Assembly (NCBI GenBank): GCA_016715105.1
Contig: JADKBO010000002.1
Span: forward strand, 482,622 to 546,621
Length of the DNA: 64,000 bases
Direction: 5' to 3'
Origin: Saprospiraceae bacterium
GTDB taxonomy: Bacteria; Bacteroidota; Bacteroidia; Chitinophagales; Saprospiraceae
Shown: piece after piece, positions 52,666 to 62,128 of the stretch
Layout of the letters: each line of letters opens with the position of its first letter
Position numbering within the stretch: position 1 is the stretch's first letter
Translations under genes and position numbers: made by a program
Notes under the pieces: generated by a model
The model's input: the letters and a program-made list of their open reading frames with translations, nothing else
Told to the model about the DNA's origin: nothing
The model's database searches: none

Positions 52666-53486
52666 TGTGATGTTTGTGATTCTATGGCCAATTGTTCTGC
52701 GGCTTGTTTATTTCTCACAACAAAAGCAGTATTGAGTGTCACCGGATCATTGAATAATTCAACACTGATGTCGTAACTGTTGCTGCCATTGGCTAGCGTA
52801 ACTTCTTTTATTTTACCAACCAAGATGCCTTTTGGAAATATAGTGGAATATCCACTAGTAATGATTGTATCACCTTGCAAGACACTGATGTGTTTGGGAA
52901 TATCTATGAGGTTGAGGATTCTGGAATTCCTTCCGTTCCAAATCAAGGTTCCATGAGCATTGTTCCTTTTGATAGCACAGTCAATCAATGATTGCGAATG
53001 TAAGATGCTCATGACCCTTGAATAGTTTGGAGACACATTTCTTACAATGCCGACTAAACCGTTGTCTGTAATAACACCCATATCTTTCTCAATCCCACTT
53101 AAACTGCCTTGGCACAAGGTGAGGTTGTTGTTTCTGAGGGTGTAGGTGCTGTTACAAATGGTTGCTGGAATCAACTCGTACTTCAAGCTGTCACTCACTA
53201 ATGTATCAATGTTTTGTGCAGTGGAGTTTACATTTTCTTGTATAAAACGTTCAACCAATCTTGCATTTTCCAACTTTAATTGATCATTTGTTTGTTGTAA
53301 ATTGGAAAAACGCTCCAAGTCATCCACTTTTTGATTGACAGATGTTGCCAGTATATTGGTTGAATTGATGAAGATTTCTTTTTGCGACTGATTGTAGTTG
53401 ACAATAAGATATATAGCCACAAACTCCAGTAAAAAAAACAGGATGTGGTAACCAAACCTTAGTAGTATAAGAAATACGTTTCCCAT
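52662..53486 (-). CDS. mreC: Rod-shape-determining protein MreC
   Basis: 274 residues. One membrane helix near the start (FGYHILFFLLEFVAIYLIVN) is followed by a periplasmic coiled coil (VDDLERFSNLQQTNDQLKLE). The beta-barrel domains follow: KYELIPATICNSTYTLRNNN, ITDNGLVGIVRNVSPNYSRV and GDTIITSGYSTIFPKGILVG. MreC scaffolds cell-wall enzymes at the membrane. It leads the mreC-mreD-mrdA order. The mreB gene, often just upstream, is not here; a ybeY gene is found instead. Confidence 0.93.
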   Translation of the reverse strand: MGNVFLILLRFGYHILFFLLEFVAIYLIVNYNQSQKEIFINSTNILATSVNQKVDDLERFSNLQQTNDQLKLENARLVERFIQENVNSTAQNIDTLVSDSLKYELIPATICNSTYTLRNNNLTLCQGSLSGIEKDMGVITDNGLVGIVRNVSPNYSRVMSILHSQSLIDCAIKRNNAHGTLIWNGRNSRILNLIDIPKHISVLQGDTIITSGYSTIFPKGILVGKIKEVTLANGSNSYDISVELFNDPVTLNTAFVVRNKQAAEQLAIESQTSQ

Positions 53487-53611
53487 AAAGTGCGCAAATA
53501 TACTATTCGCGAGCTGATTTGTAGTGTGATTTTCTTTCTATCGATCTTCTCCGCAAGCTAAAACGCAAAAGAAAGTCGTAGATTTTCCAAAATCAGAATA
53601 TTTTATCCGTT

Positions 53612-54085
53612 TTAAGGCACTACAATTTTATAATATGCTTGAATAGCGAGGTCTTCTTCATGTCGCATGCGTGCAATATCCGCGTCTTCCTTGTCCTTCA
53701 AGCCAAGTAAATGCAGTACGCCATGGGCCATAACACGTAGAAGTTCATCTTGGTAAGCAACATCATTATCGGTGGCGTTTTCTGCTACCCGTTCCAAACT
53801 GATAAAAATATCACTTTCCAATCGTTTGCCTTGTTGAAAAGGGAAGGTGATGATGTCTGTGTAAAAATCGTGATTTAAATATTTTTGATTGATGCCGAGC
53901 AGATACTCATCACTACAGAAAATATAATTGATGTGAATGATTTTGGAGCCACGTTGAGTTACAATGTTTGTCAACCAAACAAATACTTTTTGCTCATCAA
54001 AAAAAGGTGGAAAAGAAACATCTTCCGCTATAAATTCAATTGGTAAGGAAGGATCATCGTCTTCTACCAATTTTTCATCAACCAT
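53612..54085 (-). CDS. ybeY: rRNA maturation endoribonuclease YbeY
   Basis: 157 residues. It matures 16S rRNA 3' ends and takes part in ribosome quality control. The metal site region is RVMAHGVLHLLGLKDKEDAD. The first two His of the HGxLH motif are present, but the third metal His of the classical H-x3-H-x5-H motif is replaced by Lys in LKDK, a pattern I recall from other Bacteroidota YbeY proteins. NYIFCSDEYLLGINQKYLNH and DFYTDIITFPF are the standard substrate-side strands. It lies 6 bases after an anti-sigma-like kinase gene on the same strand. Confidence 0.92.
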   Translation of the reverse strand: MVDEKLVEDDDPSLPIEFIAEDVSFPPFFDEQKVFVWLTNIVTQRGSKIIHINYIFCSDEYLLGINQKYLNHDFYTDIITFPFQQGKRLESDIFISLERVAENATDNDVAYQDELLRVMAHGVLHLLGLKDKEDADIARMRHEEDLAIQAYYKIVVP

Positions 54086-54090
54086 GCTTT

Positions 54091-54489
54091 TTATTTTTTG
54101 AAATACATTTCTACAGTAGTACCGTTGTCCATGTACTTCACCCGATCGGCTAATTGAGTCATGATGTAAACACCTCTACCTCCGCAGCAATCCAAGAGAT
54201 TTTCATCCGTAGGATTTGGTACTTCAGAAGGGTTGAAGCCATCGCCTTCATCCTTTACAAGAAAAGCGATACCTGTTTTTTGTCCTTTACACCTGATCAA
54301 AACATTTTTTTCTTCACAGTTTTTATTGCCGTGAATCATTGCATTATTTACAGCCTCCGTGAGGCTTATAAGGATGTCAGCAAACTTGTTTGACCCCATA
54401 CCTACCTGAGTCACCACTTCTTGGACATAATTCTCCAATTGGTTGATATTTTCGGGTCTTGTCTGAATCCTCAATTCTATACTGCTCAT
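54091..54489 (-). CDS. RsbW/SpoIIAB-like serine-protein kinase (anti-sigma type ATPase)
   Basis: 132 residues of an HATPase_c_2 fold. The N box is ADILISLTEAVNNAMIHGNK, the G1 loop is VKDEGDGFNPSEVPNPTDEN, and the G2 loop is CCGGRGVYIMTQLADRVKYM. The protein would bind ATP and phosphorylate an anti-anti-sigma partner or hold a sigma factor. No STAS-domain partner gene is adjacent. It sits between a DUF4175 gene and ybeY, so a signalling link with the cell-envelope genes is possible but unproven. Confidence 0.88.
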   Translation of the reverse strand: MSSIELRIQTRPENINQLENYVQEVVTQVGMGSNKFADILISLTEAVNNAMIHGNKNCEEKNVLIRCKGQKTGIAFLVKDEGDGFNPSEVPNPTDENLLDCCGGRGVYIMTQLADRVKYMDNGTTVEMYFKK

Positions 54490-54514
54490 CGATTCTTGCT
54501 TTTTGCTATTGCTT

Positions 54515-57500
54515 TTAATTCCTTTTCAACTCTTTGTAATATTCGTCAACCAGCATTCGATAATATGGTTTTAATGCTGGAGAAACGGTCTTATACAATT
54601 CGACTTCTGCCTCTCTTTTTTTGAGATAATCCTGTATTGCAGGTGGGAGTTCTTGTTTTACATCTACTCCTTGCTCTGACTTTCTTTTCTCATCTTCACC
54701 GCGTTGTCTTTCTGCCTTCTCGGCTTCCAAAAGTCTGGTGACAATATCTTTTTGTCTTTTCAGTGTTTCAGCATTCAATCTTCTATTGACAAGATCGGTT
54801 TCAATTTTGTCCATCTGATCGATAATGCCTTGTAATTCTCCAGCCCCTTTGCCTTGTTCTTGTTTCTCTTTTTTAAGGTCTTGCAAAGCTTTCCTCAAAG
54901 CAGCTTGCCTAGCTGCAGCTTGTGCAAAATCTTTAGCTTCCGGGCCTTCTTTACCTTCTTTTCCCATTTTTTTCTGAATGCCTTGCAGAGATTCATCCAT
55001 GCCTTGCTGACCTTCAGAAATTTTATCCATGGGTACATTACCAGCGTTTTTGCCTGACTTCCCAGAGCCGCCTGGTTTAGCACAATTTTGATTGCCGGGC
55101 ATACTACCAGCCATCTGTTGTTGCATATTCTTCATAGACTCAGACAACATTAATGCCAAATCGTTCAAATTGGTCATTGTGCGTCTTTGTTTTTCTTGAG
55201 CTTGGTTCACAACCCTGTCTTCCAGAAGCTCTATACTATTGTTCATATTGTACTTTACTTCCGTTACTTTCTCACCAATAAAGGAAGAAACTTCTTCTAC
55301 TCTTTTACTTAGTTCAGTGAGACTGTCTTCGATAATTTGAAACTCGTCTTTTATTTTAAACTGCTCTTTTACAAGGTCTACAAATTTTGGAGTGTTGACT
55401 GGCGTTTCGCGGAAGCCTCCAACTAATTCTTCTTGGTCAAAAGAAAGAGTAACCAAGTTTTCCAGAATTTGCCTGATCGTTTTCACGTCTTCTTGATGTT
55501 GCTCAGCATCACCGCTTTCCATATTTTGCTCCATTTCTCCTGCCATTGCTTTCATTTTTTTGCCGGCAGACTTTTGGGCTTTGGCAGCTCCTTCTTTATT
55601 TTCTTTTTTCAGTTGGTCACTGGCTTTGTCCATGTCCTTGTCAATGTCCTCCATTTTCTCCTCATTATCTTTACCCATGTCTTTTGGAGGTGACAATTCT
55701 TTGTTTTTCTCTTCCAGTTTTTCCAACTCTTTCTTTACCTCATCAAATTCTTTATTGAGTTTCTCTTGCTCTTTGGCCAACTCTTCTTTTGATTTAGCGT
55801 CTTCTTTTTGCTCAGTTTCTTCTGCCAACTTTTCTTGTTTATCACCAAGCTCATTGAGTTTTTCAATTTGCTCTTTGACTTCTTTTTCCATTTCTAGTTG
55901 CTTGAAAAGCTCTAAAAGACGGTCTGTTTTCTTTTCAAGATTTTCATTTTGCATCTTGAATTCATCCATCATTTTGAGAGCATCTTCTTTTTCCAACTCT
56001 TGCATCAACTCCTGGATTTTTTCAATGAGTTCTTTGTTTTCCTCATTGGCAGCATCCTCCATCATCTCTTCGAGTTTCTCCTGCTTTTCTTGTATTTCTT
56101 CATCAGGCTTTTGCAATTCCTCTTGGTTTTGCAAGTTTTCCTTCATTTTTTCATTGGCTTTTTGCAACTGCTCTTGTAATTCTTTTTGCTGCTCTAGAAT
56201 TTTCTCCAATTCCTTTTTATCCTGCCAATCCAATTGTTTTTTCTGTAGAAGCTTTTCCTTCATTTTCTGGAAACGCTCAGCCATTTTATCAATATTTTTC
56301 TGAGCATCCTTCAGATTGTCTTTGATGGCTTCTTCGTTTTCGTCTTCTTGTGCTTGTAATTGTTCCAGCGTTGGCTTTAAGTAAGTCATGACACCAGACT
56401 TGCTGGATTTACTGCCATGTACACCATCATTATCAAATACCTCAAAGAAATATTGTAGTTTATCTCCTGGTTTTAACTCCAAATCTTTGATGTACAATAA
56501 ATGTCTGAATGAAGCAGCTCTACCGTCTTCGGTTGTTACTTTTTTGATTTCATTTGCCGTAATCTTACCTTTCTCGTCAGTGATAGAATAGTTGAAAGTA
56601 AGCCTGTTGATACCGTAGTCGTCAGAGACATCTCCTACAAAAAGGAATAGATGGATATTGATCTTTGATCACACTGACTGTATAAGACAAAGAATCAGGT
56701 GTGCTCATGAATTGATTTTCCAAATAGACGGTGTACTGGAAGTTGTCCATTGCCCTCAACTTTTGGCTGAATGCTCCTTCGCCCACAGCTTGTACGCTTT
56801 TGAGTTCTTTGGCATCTCCTACCAACATGGATATTTTCTCTGTATTGGTGGTGTTGAAATTCCAGGTAATGGTTGTACCCTCTGGTATGATTAAATCACC
56901 TGTATTCGTGAAACGCTCATTTTTTCTTCCAACATAAGCTGGATAGTTGAGCTGGGTTTCAAAATTAGTAATATTGGGTTTTGGTAAAACTTCAAGTTCC
57001 AATGGAATAGAAGATACTTCTCCTGCCGTAAGCGTAAAAGCTACATTCTTCTGCACATTTCGGAAAGTGTACTCATATTCATCTGAAGATAATTTTTCCA
57101 ATTTATAGGTGAAACCATCAACATCCAAAAAAGCTTCTGCTGGGAGTACATTTCCTTCAATTTTCACTTTCAAAGTAAAATCTTGAAATTGCATTGCCTT
57201 AAGATCTTCGTTGACAACATCAAATCTGAATGGTGCTTCTTTTTCAAAATCTTCATTATTGTTGAATAAACGATAAGAACTTTTGGTGATCAAAGAAGGA
57301 GACATGAATAACAAACCAACTAAACACAGAACTGGTGGTAAAGCATACTTCAAGTATTGTCTGTTTTTCGAAAGATCAATGGCTTTTTGAAAAGGTACAA
57401 ACTTGATACTTTCGGTTTTTTGAGAAATACTCGCTAATACTAAATCAGAAGCATTTCCATGTTCGTATTGCTTATTGAGTTGCAGAATATTGAGCAACTT

Positions 57501-57824
57501 ATCTTTTACGTCGTAAAAATGATCACCAATGATGAGCGCAGCTTGCTCATGTGAAATGGTCTTACCAAGTTTAAAAATTTTGATCAGTGGTTGAATAATC
57601 CAAGTATAAGCGGCAAACCCTCCTATTCCCAACAAGGAATAAAAGAGCACCTTTCTCACACTCTTATCAAAATAAAAACTACCCTCAAGAACACTGATGA
57701 CGAGAAAATATGCTACCACCAAACCGATGAAGTACAGACTACCTCTAAACAATTGGTTTACATAATATTTCCGGATAAACAGATCAAGTTTTTGGATTAA
57801 ATTGCTATAACTACTATTTACCAT
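54515..57824 (-). pseudogene. DUF4175 family membrane protein with huge coiled coil, one frameshift
   Basis: Two frames form one protein of about 1103 codons. The first (57824-56622) has membrane helices (SLYFIGLVVAYFLVISVLEG; KVLFYSLLGIGGFAAYTWII; YALPPVLCLVGLLFMSPSLI) and then sheet-like domains. Near 56640 one extra C in ATTCCTTTTTG shifts the frame, and the natural sequence resumes as LFVGDVSDDYGINRLTFNYS. The rest is about 560 residues of Glu/Lys/Gln coiled coil (EQQKELQEQLQKANEKMKEN) with MDKASDQLKKENKE-like blocks. It ends in VSPALKPYYRMLVDEYYKEL. DUF4175 has no settled function, though it is conserved and of similar size in the phylum. The plus-strand frame across the coil is an artefact. 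Confidence 0.82.
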
Positions 57825-58193
57825 ATGTTGTATTAGTCTATAAAATGGCCTTTTGCCTTTTTCTTACCTTGAAACCTTGTGCAAATTAATATAACACAAT
57901 CATGTCTAAAACAGTTTCACAGACGCAAATGATCTGGTTTACCGCAATGCAAAGAAATTGTTAATTAATGCTCAGCTGTAAATATAATGGTATTCACCCT
58001 TACGTGTCAATATGTACTCAGGGTTATTTTGGATAAAATTCAAGATTTTACGGATTTTTTATGAAAATATTTGCTAAATCGGCTAAAACGCTTACAAATC
58101 CTTGACTACATAGCCCAAATATTTTTACTTCCATTCAATTTATTTTAATATGTGTATGTTAGAATGGTTCGAAATTAATTTTAAAAATTCTCA

Positions 58194-58221
58194 AGAAGAG
58201 AGAAGAGAGATGAGAGATGAA
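58194..58221. repeat. Heptad tandem repeat, AGAAGAG/AGATGAG units
   Basis: Four units in phase: AGAAGAG, AGAAGAG, AGATGAG, AGATGAA. Confidence 0.75.
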
Positions 58222-58473
58222 AGGCTTATTTCTTTCATACCTATGGCTATAGCTGCAACCCACCTAAAATATCATCCTCCTCACAGCTTTGAGGAATAAA
58301 CTCAGTAACAAAATCTATTGGTACAAAAAAATATAATGAAGCTTTCGTGCCGTAGGTACGACATTATACGTGTGGAAGAGCCAGCTTCTCAAACCAAAAA
58401 AGATAAAAACAGATCTTTTGTAAATTCTCAAAAAGCTCGAAGCTAGCTGCAAACCCAACAACTCCCATTAAAA

Positions 58474-58501
58474 CTGATCACTGATCACTGACCACTGATT
58501 G
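58474..58501. repeat. Heptad tandem repeat, ACTGATC units
   Basis: Four units in phase: ACTGATC, ACTGATC, ACTGACC, ACTGATT, then GCCACGAATTCACGAATT, which is the reverse complement of the GAATTCGTGGC word found in the long interspersed repeats. Confidence 0.85.
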
Positions 58502-58543
58502 CCACGAATTCACGAATTGATTTTTCACAGTATTTACTTAGGG

Positions 58544-58575
58544 TTTGATATCCAAGTCATTTTTGTCTAAATTTG
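58544..58575 (+). promoter_or_regulatory. Near-consensus promoter of the LPG-synthase-like operon
   Basis: TTTG (58544-58547), 20 bases, TAAATTTG (58568-58575) match the TTTG/TAnnTTTG layout of Bacteroidota promoters. The ATG follows 19 bases later. Confidence 0.7.
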
Positions 58576-58594
58576 GGGCTGTAAATGGAGCATA

Positions 58595-59602
58595 ATGATC
58601 AGGCAAGCAACGTATTCACACATTAAAATTCCTGTAAAGGGCTTGCTAAGTCTTGGTATTGTAGCGGGTTTATTTTACATCATTCATAAGGAAGTGAGGA
58701 GCCTGTCAGATATCTCGATCGATCCCATTTTTCTTACCAAAGACCATGTGATCAACCATGTGCATTTTCTGGTCTTTTGCCTTGGCTTATTGATTGCCAA
58801 CGTGTATTGTGAAGCTATAAAATGGAAAATGGCCACCCAATATTTTATTCAGCAAAGCATCACAAAATCAATTCGGGCAGTTCTTTTTGGTAACACACTT
58901 GGCTTTGTGACACCATCTAAAGTAGGGGAATATGCCGGGCGCTTATTACACACTACCAAGCAGAAGTCCCTCAAAGGTTTATTGGCAAATCTATACTGCA
59001 GTTTATCACAAAACATCGTCAATATTTTGGTTGGTTTATTGGCATTTGGACTCAACCCAAACTTTAATTCATTGGTTAACAGATATTTAACATCCTCTTT
59101 CTTTACTTTGGGAATTGTATTCACGTTAATATTAGTATTGGTGTATTTCAATTTGGAAGTAGTTATTGAAAAGGCCAGTAAGGTTGAAATATTGAAAAAA
59201 CGCTTGGATGCACTTGGTTTTGAGCAATTTGACGAAGCCATTGATCGACAAACCTTGACTCAGATGTTGGCTTGGTCTTTTTTACGGTATGTAGTTTATG
59301 CCGCACAATACATCCTGGTTTGTCACTATTTTGATTTTGATACGTCTTTATTGAACATGTTGAGTGGTGTCAGTTTTATATTCCTGATACAGTCGGCTTT
59401 GATTTTGCCTCCTGTTTTGGGATTGTTGGCAAGGGGCGAAATAGCCATAGTGGTTTGGTCGTTGTTTGCAATAAGTACTGACCAAATATTGCTTAGTACA
59501 TTTTCATTGTGGATAATCAATATTTTGGTACCAGCCGTTATAGGATTAATAGTATTGTTGGTTCCTGTTGATGAAAAAAAGACATCGTCGGAAATCAGCT
59601 AA
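58595..59602 (+). CDS. Lysylphosphatidylglycerol-synthase-like membrane protein (UPF0104)
   Basis: 335 residues with about eight membrane helices. Helices include GLLSLGIVAGLFYIIHK, HFLVFCLGLLIANVYCEAIK, FFTLGIVFTLILVLVYFNLE, and ILSTFSLWIINILVPAVIGL. The family polar loop AVLFGNTLGFVTPSKVGEYA and GRLLHTTKQKSLKGLLANLY are the signature of flippase-like UPF0104/LPG_synthase_TM proteins. Such proteins move lipid or lipid-linked molecules, but the transferase domain of MprF is missing. It leads an operon with DUF3108 and DUF4230 genes under a good promoter. Confidence 0.85.
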   Translation: MIRQATYSHIKIPVKGLLSLGIVAGLFYIIHKEVRSLSDISIDPIFLTKDHVINHVHFLVFCLGLLIANVYCEAIKWKMATQYFIQQSITKSIRAVLFGNTLGFVTPSKVGEYAGRLLHTTKQKSLKGLLANLYCSLSQNIVNILVGLLAFGLNPNFNSLVNRYLTSSFFTLGIVFTLILVLVYFNLEVVIEKASKVEILKKRLDALGFEQFDEAIDRQTLTQMLAWSFLRYVVYAAQYILVCHYFDFDTSLLNMLSGVSFIFLIQSALILPPVLGLLARGEIAIVVWSLFAISTDQILLSTFSLWIINILVPAVIGLIVLLVPVDEKKTSSEIS

Positions 59603-59622
59603 ATAAGATAAAGTAAAAAGAA

Positions 59623-60470
59623 GTGAGAAAACTGAAAATTAAATATGTAACAACTTTTGCAACAGCTATACTGCTTGTGTTGGCTGTAGTGTTTTCCATT
59701 CAAATGAAAGTTAGTGATGTTGTGCGAGAAGATTGTTACCGCACAAATACCAGTTTTAAAGCAGGAGAGCGGCTAGTTTACAAAGTATATTATAATTGGA
59801 AATTTGTGTGGATTCCTGCGGGAGAAGTAGTGATGGATATCAAGGAAAATGCCGAGGATTATGAGGTTAAGGTCGTTGGTACCACTTATGAGTCTTATGA
59901 TAACTTCTTTAAAGTCAGAGATTATTTTTATTCTAAAATAGATAAGAAAACTTTATTGCCAAGTAACTTCGTGAGAAGAGTAGAAGAAGGAGATTACAGG
60001 CTCTTTGATAGCGTTGCATTCGATCAGAATACGCTTACAGCCAAGTCATTTCATGGCAAGACCAAGGCGGCAGCTACGATGCAAAATCATAAATTAAGTG
60101 AGTGTATGCACGACTTGGTATCAATTTTGTACGCATTAAGAAATACAGAGACCAAATACCTTAAAAAAGGGGATCATTTGCCTGTCAAAGTAATGTTTGA
60201 TAAGGAGATTTATCCGGTAAAAGTGGTTTACAACGGAAAGGAAAGTGCCAAAAAATAAAAGATTTGGGCAAGTTCAAAACCTTGAGGATCACTCCAAGTA
60301 TGGTAGCGGGAACTGTTTTTAAAGATGAAACCAAGATGGATATCTGGGTGAGTGATGATGAGAATAAGATCCCCCTACTCATAGAATCTCCTCTATCCGT
60401 CGGAAGTGGTAAGGCTATTTTAAAATCCTACAGTAACCTGAGAAATAGTTTTACATCAAAAATAAATTGA
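59623..60470 (+). pseudogene. DUF3108 family protein with one frameshift
   Basis: The first frame (GTG 59623 to 60258) has a short hydrophobic N-terminus (TTFATAILLVLAVVFSI) and then YRTNTSFKAGERLVYKVYYN, WKFVWIPAGEVVMDI and LKKGDHLPVKVMFDKEIYPV, the DUF3108 pattern. It stops after GKESAKK. One added A in the run of six As near 60250 restores IKDLGKFKTLRITPSMVAGT and the rest to 60470, ending SPLSVGSGKAILKSYSNLRN. The whole is about 282 codons. DUF3108 proteins are exported envelope proteins of unknown role. The GTG start follows 20 bases after the previous gene. Confidence 0.82.
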
Positions 60471-60471
60471 G

Positions 60472-61089
60472 GTGATCAAAAAAACATATATGATCTTGGC
60501 TGTCGTTGGTTTAATGGCGCTAAGCATTATCATTGGTTGGGTTTGGGGTAAGAGGTCGCAGTTTTTTGAAAATCAACAGCATGTCTCTGCTTCTGTAGTT
60601 GTGGAGAAGATGGAAAAGGTGCTCAAATTAGTAACCGTTGAAGCAACTTTGTCTGAGATTTATAATTACAAGGATTTTTATTCCTACGACATCAGCCCTT
60701 TGCGTAAGAAAGCAATGGTGCGCATTACTGCGAAAGTTGCCGCCGGCTATGATTTTGATAAAATACAAATTACAGTTGACAGCACTGCAGGCAAGGTGAT
60801 CATCGCCAATATGCCCAAAGCTGAGTTACTTTCTGTAGATCACACTCTGGATTATTACGACATAGAACAAGGATTTTTCAATTCCTTTACGCCAGAGGAT
60901 TACAATCACATCAATGCCAATGCCAAAGATTACATCAAAAAGATTGCACTCGAAAGCAATATTCTTGACAAAGCTACGGAGCAGAAAAAGGAAATGATTG
61001 ATCTGTGGAAAACAGTTTTGACGGGCATGGGTTATAAATTGGAGATTTTGGAGGCGAGTCCGTTGCCGGAGTTTAGTAATGGGCAATAG
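60472..61089 (+). CDS. DUF4230 family membrane-anchored protein
   Basis: 205 residues from GTG 60472, right after the DUF3108 stop. An N-terminal membrane helix (YMILAVVGLMALSIIIGWVW) anchors a domain with KMEKVLKLVTVEATLSEIYN, RKKAMVRITAKVAAGYDFDK, ITVDSTAGKVIIANMPKAEL, and a helical end. DUF4230 proteins are short and membrane-tethered, with no known activity. It is the last gene of the operon, followed by a heptad repeat 12 bases after the stop. Confidence 0.85.
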   Translation: MIKKTYMILAVVGLMALSIIIGWVWGKRSQFFENQQHVSASVVVEKMEKVLKLVTVEATLSEIYNYKDFYSYDISPLRKKAMVRITAKVAAGYDFDKIQITVDSTAGKVIIANMPKAELLSVDHTLDYYDIEQGFFNSFTPEDYNHINANAKDYIKKIALESNILDKATEQKKEMIDLWKTVLTGMGYKLEILEASPLPEFSNGQ

Positions 61090-61499
61090 GTGGTAGCTGT
61101 GAGCCACGAGCCACGAGCCTCGAGGAATTTTCAGGCTGATCATTTCAAGCACTATATCTCAAGAGAACTCATAAATCCGTAGATTGCCAGCAGTATCCAA
61201 TTCGTACAATTTATTTCCGCCAAATTGAGGAGGCTGATTATAGCTTGCTGAGAAACCATGAAGAGGATCGATACCCAATTGATCTTCTGAAATCCATTCT
61301 CATTTGTATGTGGCAAATTTATTTCTTATAAGTCTTTTGTCATTTTTAGTTGAAATTCATATCCACATTTCTTTTGCGTAAATACTGAAAAATTTTAGTT
61401 TTGAATATGAATTTCAAAACGCCTTTACAAAGTATTAGTAAGTCTTATTTTCCGATCACCGGTTTTGAGACCTGAAATTGATCGATTCACTCTCTTAAC
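61090..61499. other. Intergenic region; short coding-like scrap on the minus strand
   Basis: A heptad repeat (GAGCCAC, GAGCCAC, GAGCCTC, 61101-61121) lies just after the DUF4230 stop. On the minus strand, about 61160-61290 reads SEDQLGIDPLHGFSASYNQP, then QFGGNKLYELDTAGNLRIYE and a stop. This looks like the end of a lost protein; I cannot name it. The rest shows no features. Confidence 0.4.
61101..61121. repeat. Heptad tandem repeat, GAGCCAC units
   Basis: Three units: GAGCCAC, GAGCCAC, GAGCCTC, followed by GAGG. The words resemble the CGAGCCA units at 13 kb. Confidence 0.75.
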
Positions 61500-61697
61500 A
61501 AAAAGTTGATATTACTCTTGAGAACTTGGTTCAAGAAGCAATAAGACAAACAAACTCCAGACTTAATACTGAAGAAATTGAGAGTCAAATAGATTTAGTG
61601 ATTTACAAATTGTATGATTTAGATTATGAGGAAGTCTTCATTATAGACCCAAATTTTGAAATGGCAGAAAGTGAGTACAATGCTTTCCAAGTATAAT
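61500..61697 (+). pseudogene. C-terminal remnant of a type IIG-like adenine methyltransferase
   Basis: The open frame from about 61500 to the stop at 61695 reads QTNSRLNTEEIESQIDLVIY, KLYDLDYEEVFIIDPNFEMA and ends SEYNAFQV. The EIxxxIDxxVYxLYxLxxEE pattern is the characteristic tail of Eco57I/TaqI-like N-6 adenine methyltransferase/restriction proteins, which bind and modify DNA. No catalytic motif (NPPY) remains, and there is no start. It is a leftover of a lost restriction-modification gene next to a toxin-antitoxin pair. Confidence 0.5.
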
Positions 61698-61772
61698 TTT
61701 AAAAATCAAGCCTTTCGAATTATTACTTTGTTAAACTTTACAACTTACACTAGGTGTTAGTCAAAATAAACA

Positions 61773-61780
61773 TACTTTTG
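61773..61780 (+). promoter_or_regulatory. -7 box right before the higB-like gene
   Basis: TACTTTTG matches TAnnTTTG and ends 2 bases before the TTG start at 61783. It implies a leaderless or almost leaderless message, or use of a start a little downstream. Confidence 0.4.
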
Positions 61781-61782
61781 CT

Positions 61783-62126
61783 TTGAAAATTACTTTTACT
61801 CATAAAAAACTTGAAAATCTGGTCAATGATGATCGGAAGATGTTAAAAGAGTTTGGAAAGATCAGGGCCCAAAAATTAAGGTTGAGATTGACTCAGTTGT
61901 TGGATGCAGAATCTTTGGAAGATGTAAAATTTATGCCAGGTAATTATCATGAACTGAAGAATGAAAGGAAAGGTCAATGGGCCTGCGATCTAGACCAACC
62001 ATACAGGCTCATTTTTTTACACCTCATGAAAAACCAATCCCAATTAATGAGGATGGACAGTATGTTTGGATAGAAATCAAAGGAGTAGAGGTCATCGAGA
62101 TTGTCAATTACCATAAAGAAAGATAG
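61783..62126 (+). pseudogene. higB: HigB-type RelE-superfamily toxin, one frameshift
   Basis: The first frame starts at TTG 61783: KITFTHKKLENLVNDDRKML, GKIRAQKLRLRLTQLLDAES, LEDVKFMPGNYHELKNERKG and QWACDLDQPYRLIF, the HigB/killer-protein pattern. At a run of seven Ts (62011-62017) the frame breaks. One more T restores FTPHEKPIPINEDGQYVWIE, then IKGVEVIEIVNYHKER and a stop at 62124-62126, where the final NYHK is the family's active region. Restored length is about 115 residues. HigB cleaves mRNA on ribosomes. The next gene starts 2 bases on and carries the antitoxin HTH. Confidence 0.8.
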
Positions 62127-62128
62127 AA

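Larger units (their letters stand above)
57825..58543. other. Intergenic region with interspersed repeats
   Basis: There is no credible gene in about 720 bases. It contains a heptad block at 58194-58221 and the CGTGCCGTAGGTACGACATT hairpin plus TGTGGAAGAGC (58343-58381) found also twice at 13 kb. A second heptad block is at 58474-58501, and then the reverse complement of the GAATTCGTGGCAA word follows near 58500. The small ORF at 58151-58300 that begins MCMLEWFEINF runs through the heptad and looks accidental. Confidence 0.6.

Noticed and set aside
55560..56303. Plus-strand frame of 247 codons rich in Ser and Phe
   Set aside because: It is the complement of the Glu/Lys coiled coil of the DUF4175 gene; the Ser/Phe bias is what that complement must give.
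58151..58300. Small ORF starting MCMLEWFEINF
   Set aside because: Its middle is the AGAAGAG/AGATGAG heptad block, and the rest has no coding pattern.
61150..61300. RHS-like end on the minus strand (LYELDTAGNLRIYE)
   Set aside because: Too short, without a frame start or repeats; it is kept only as a remark under the intergenic region.
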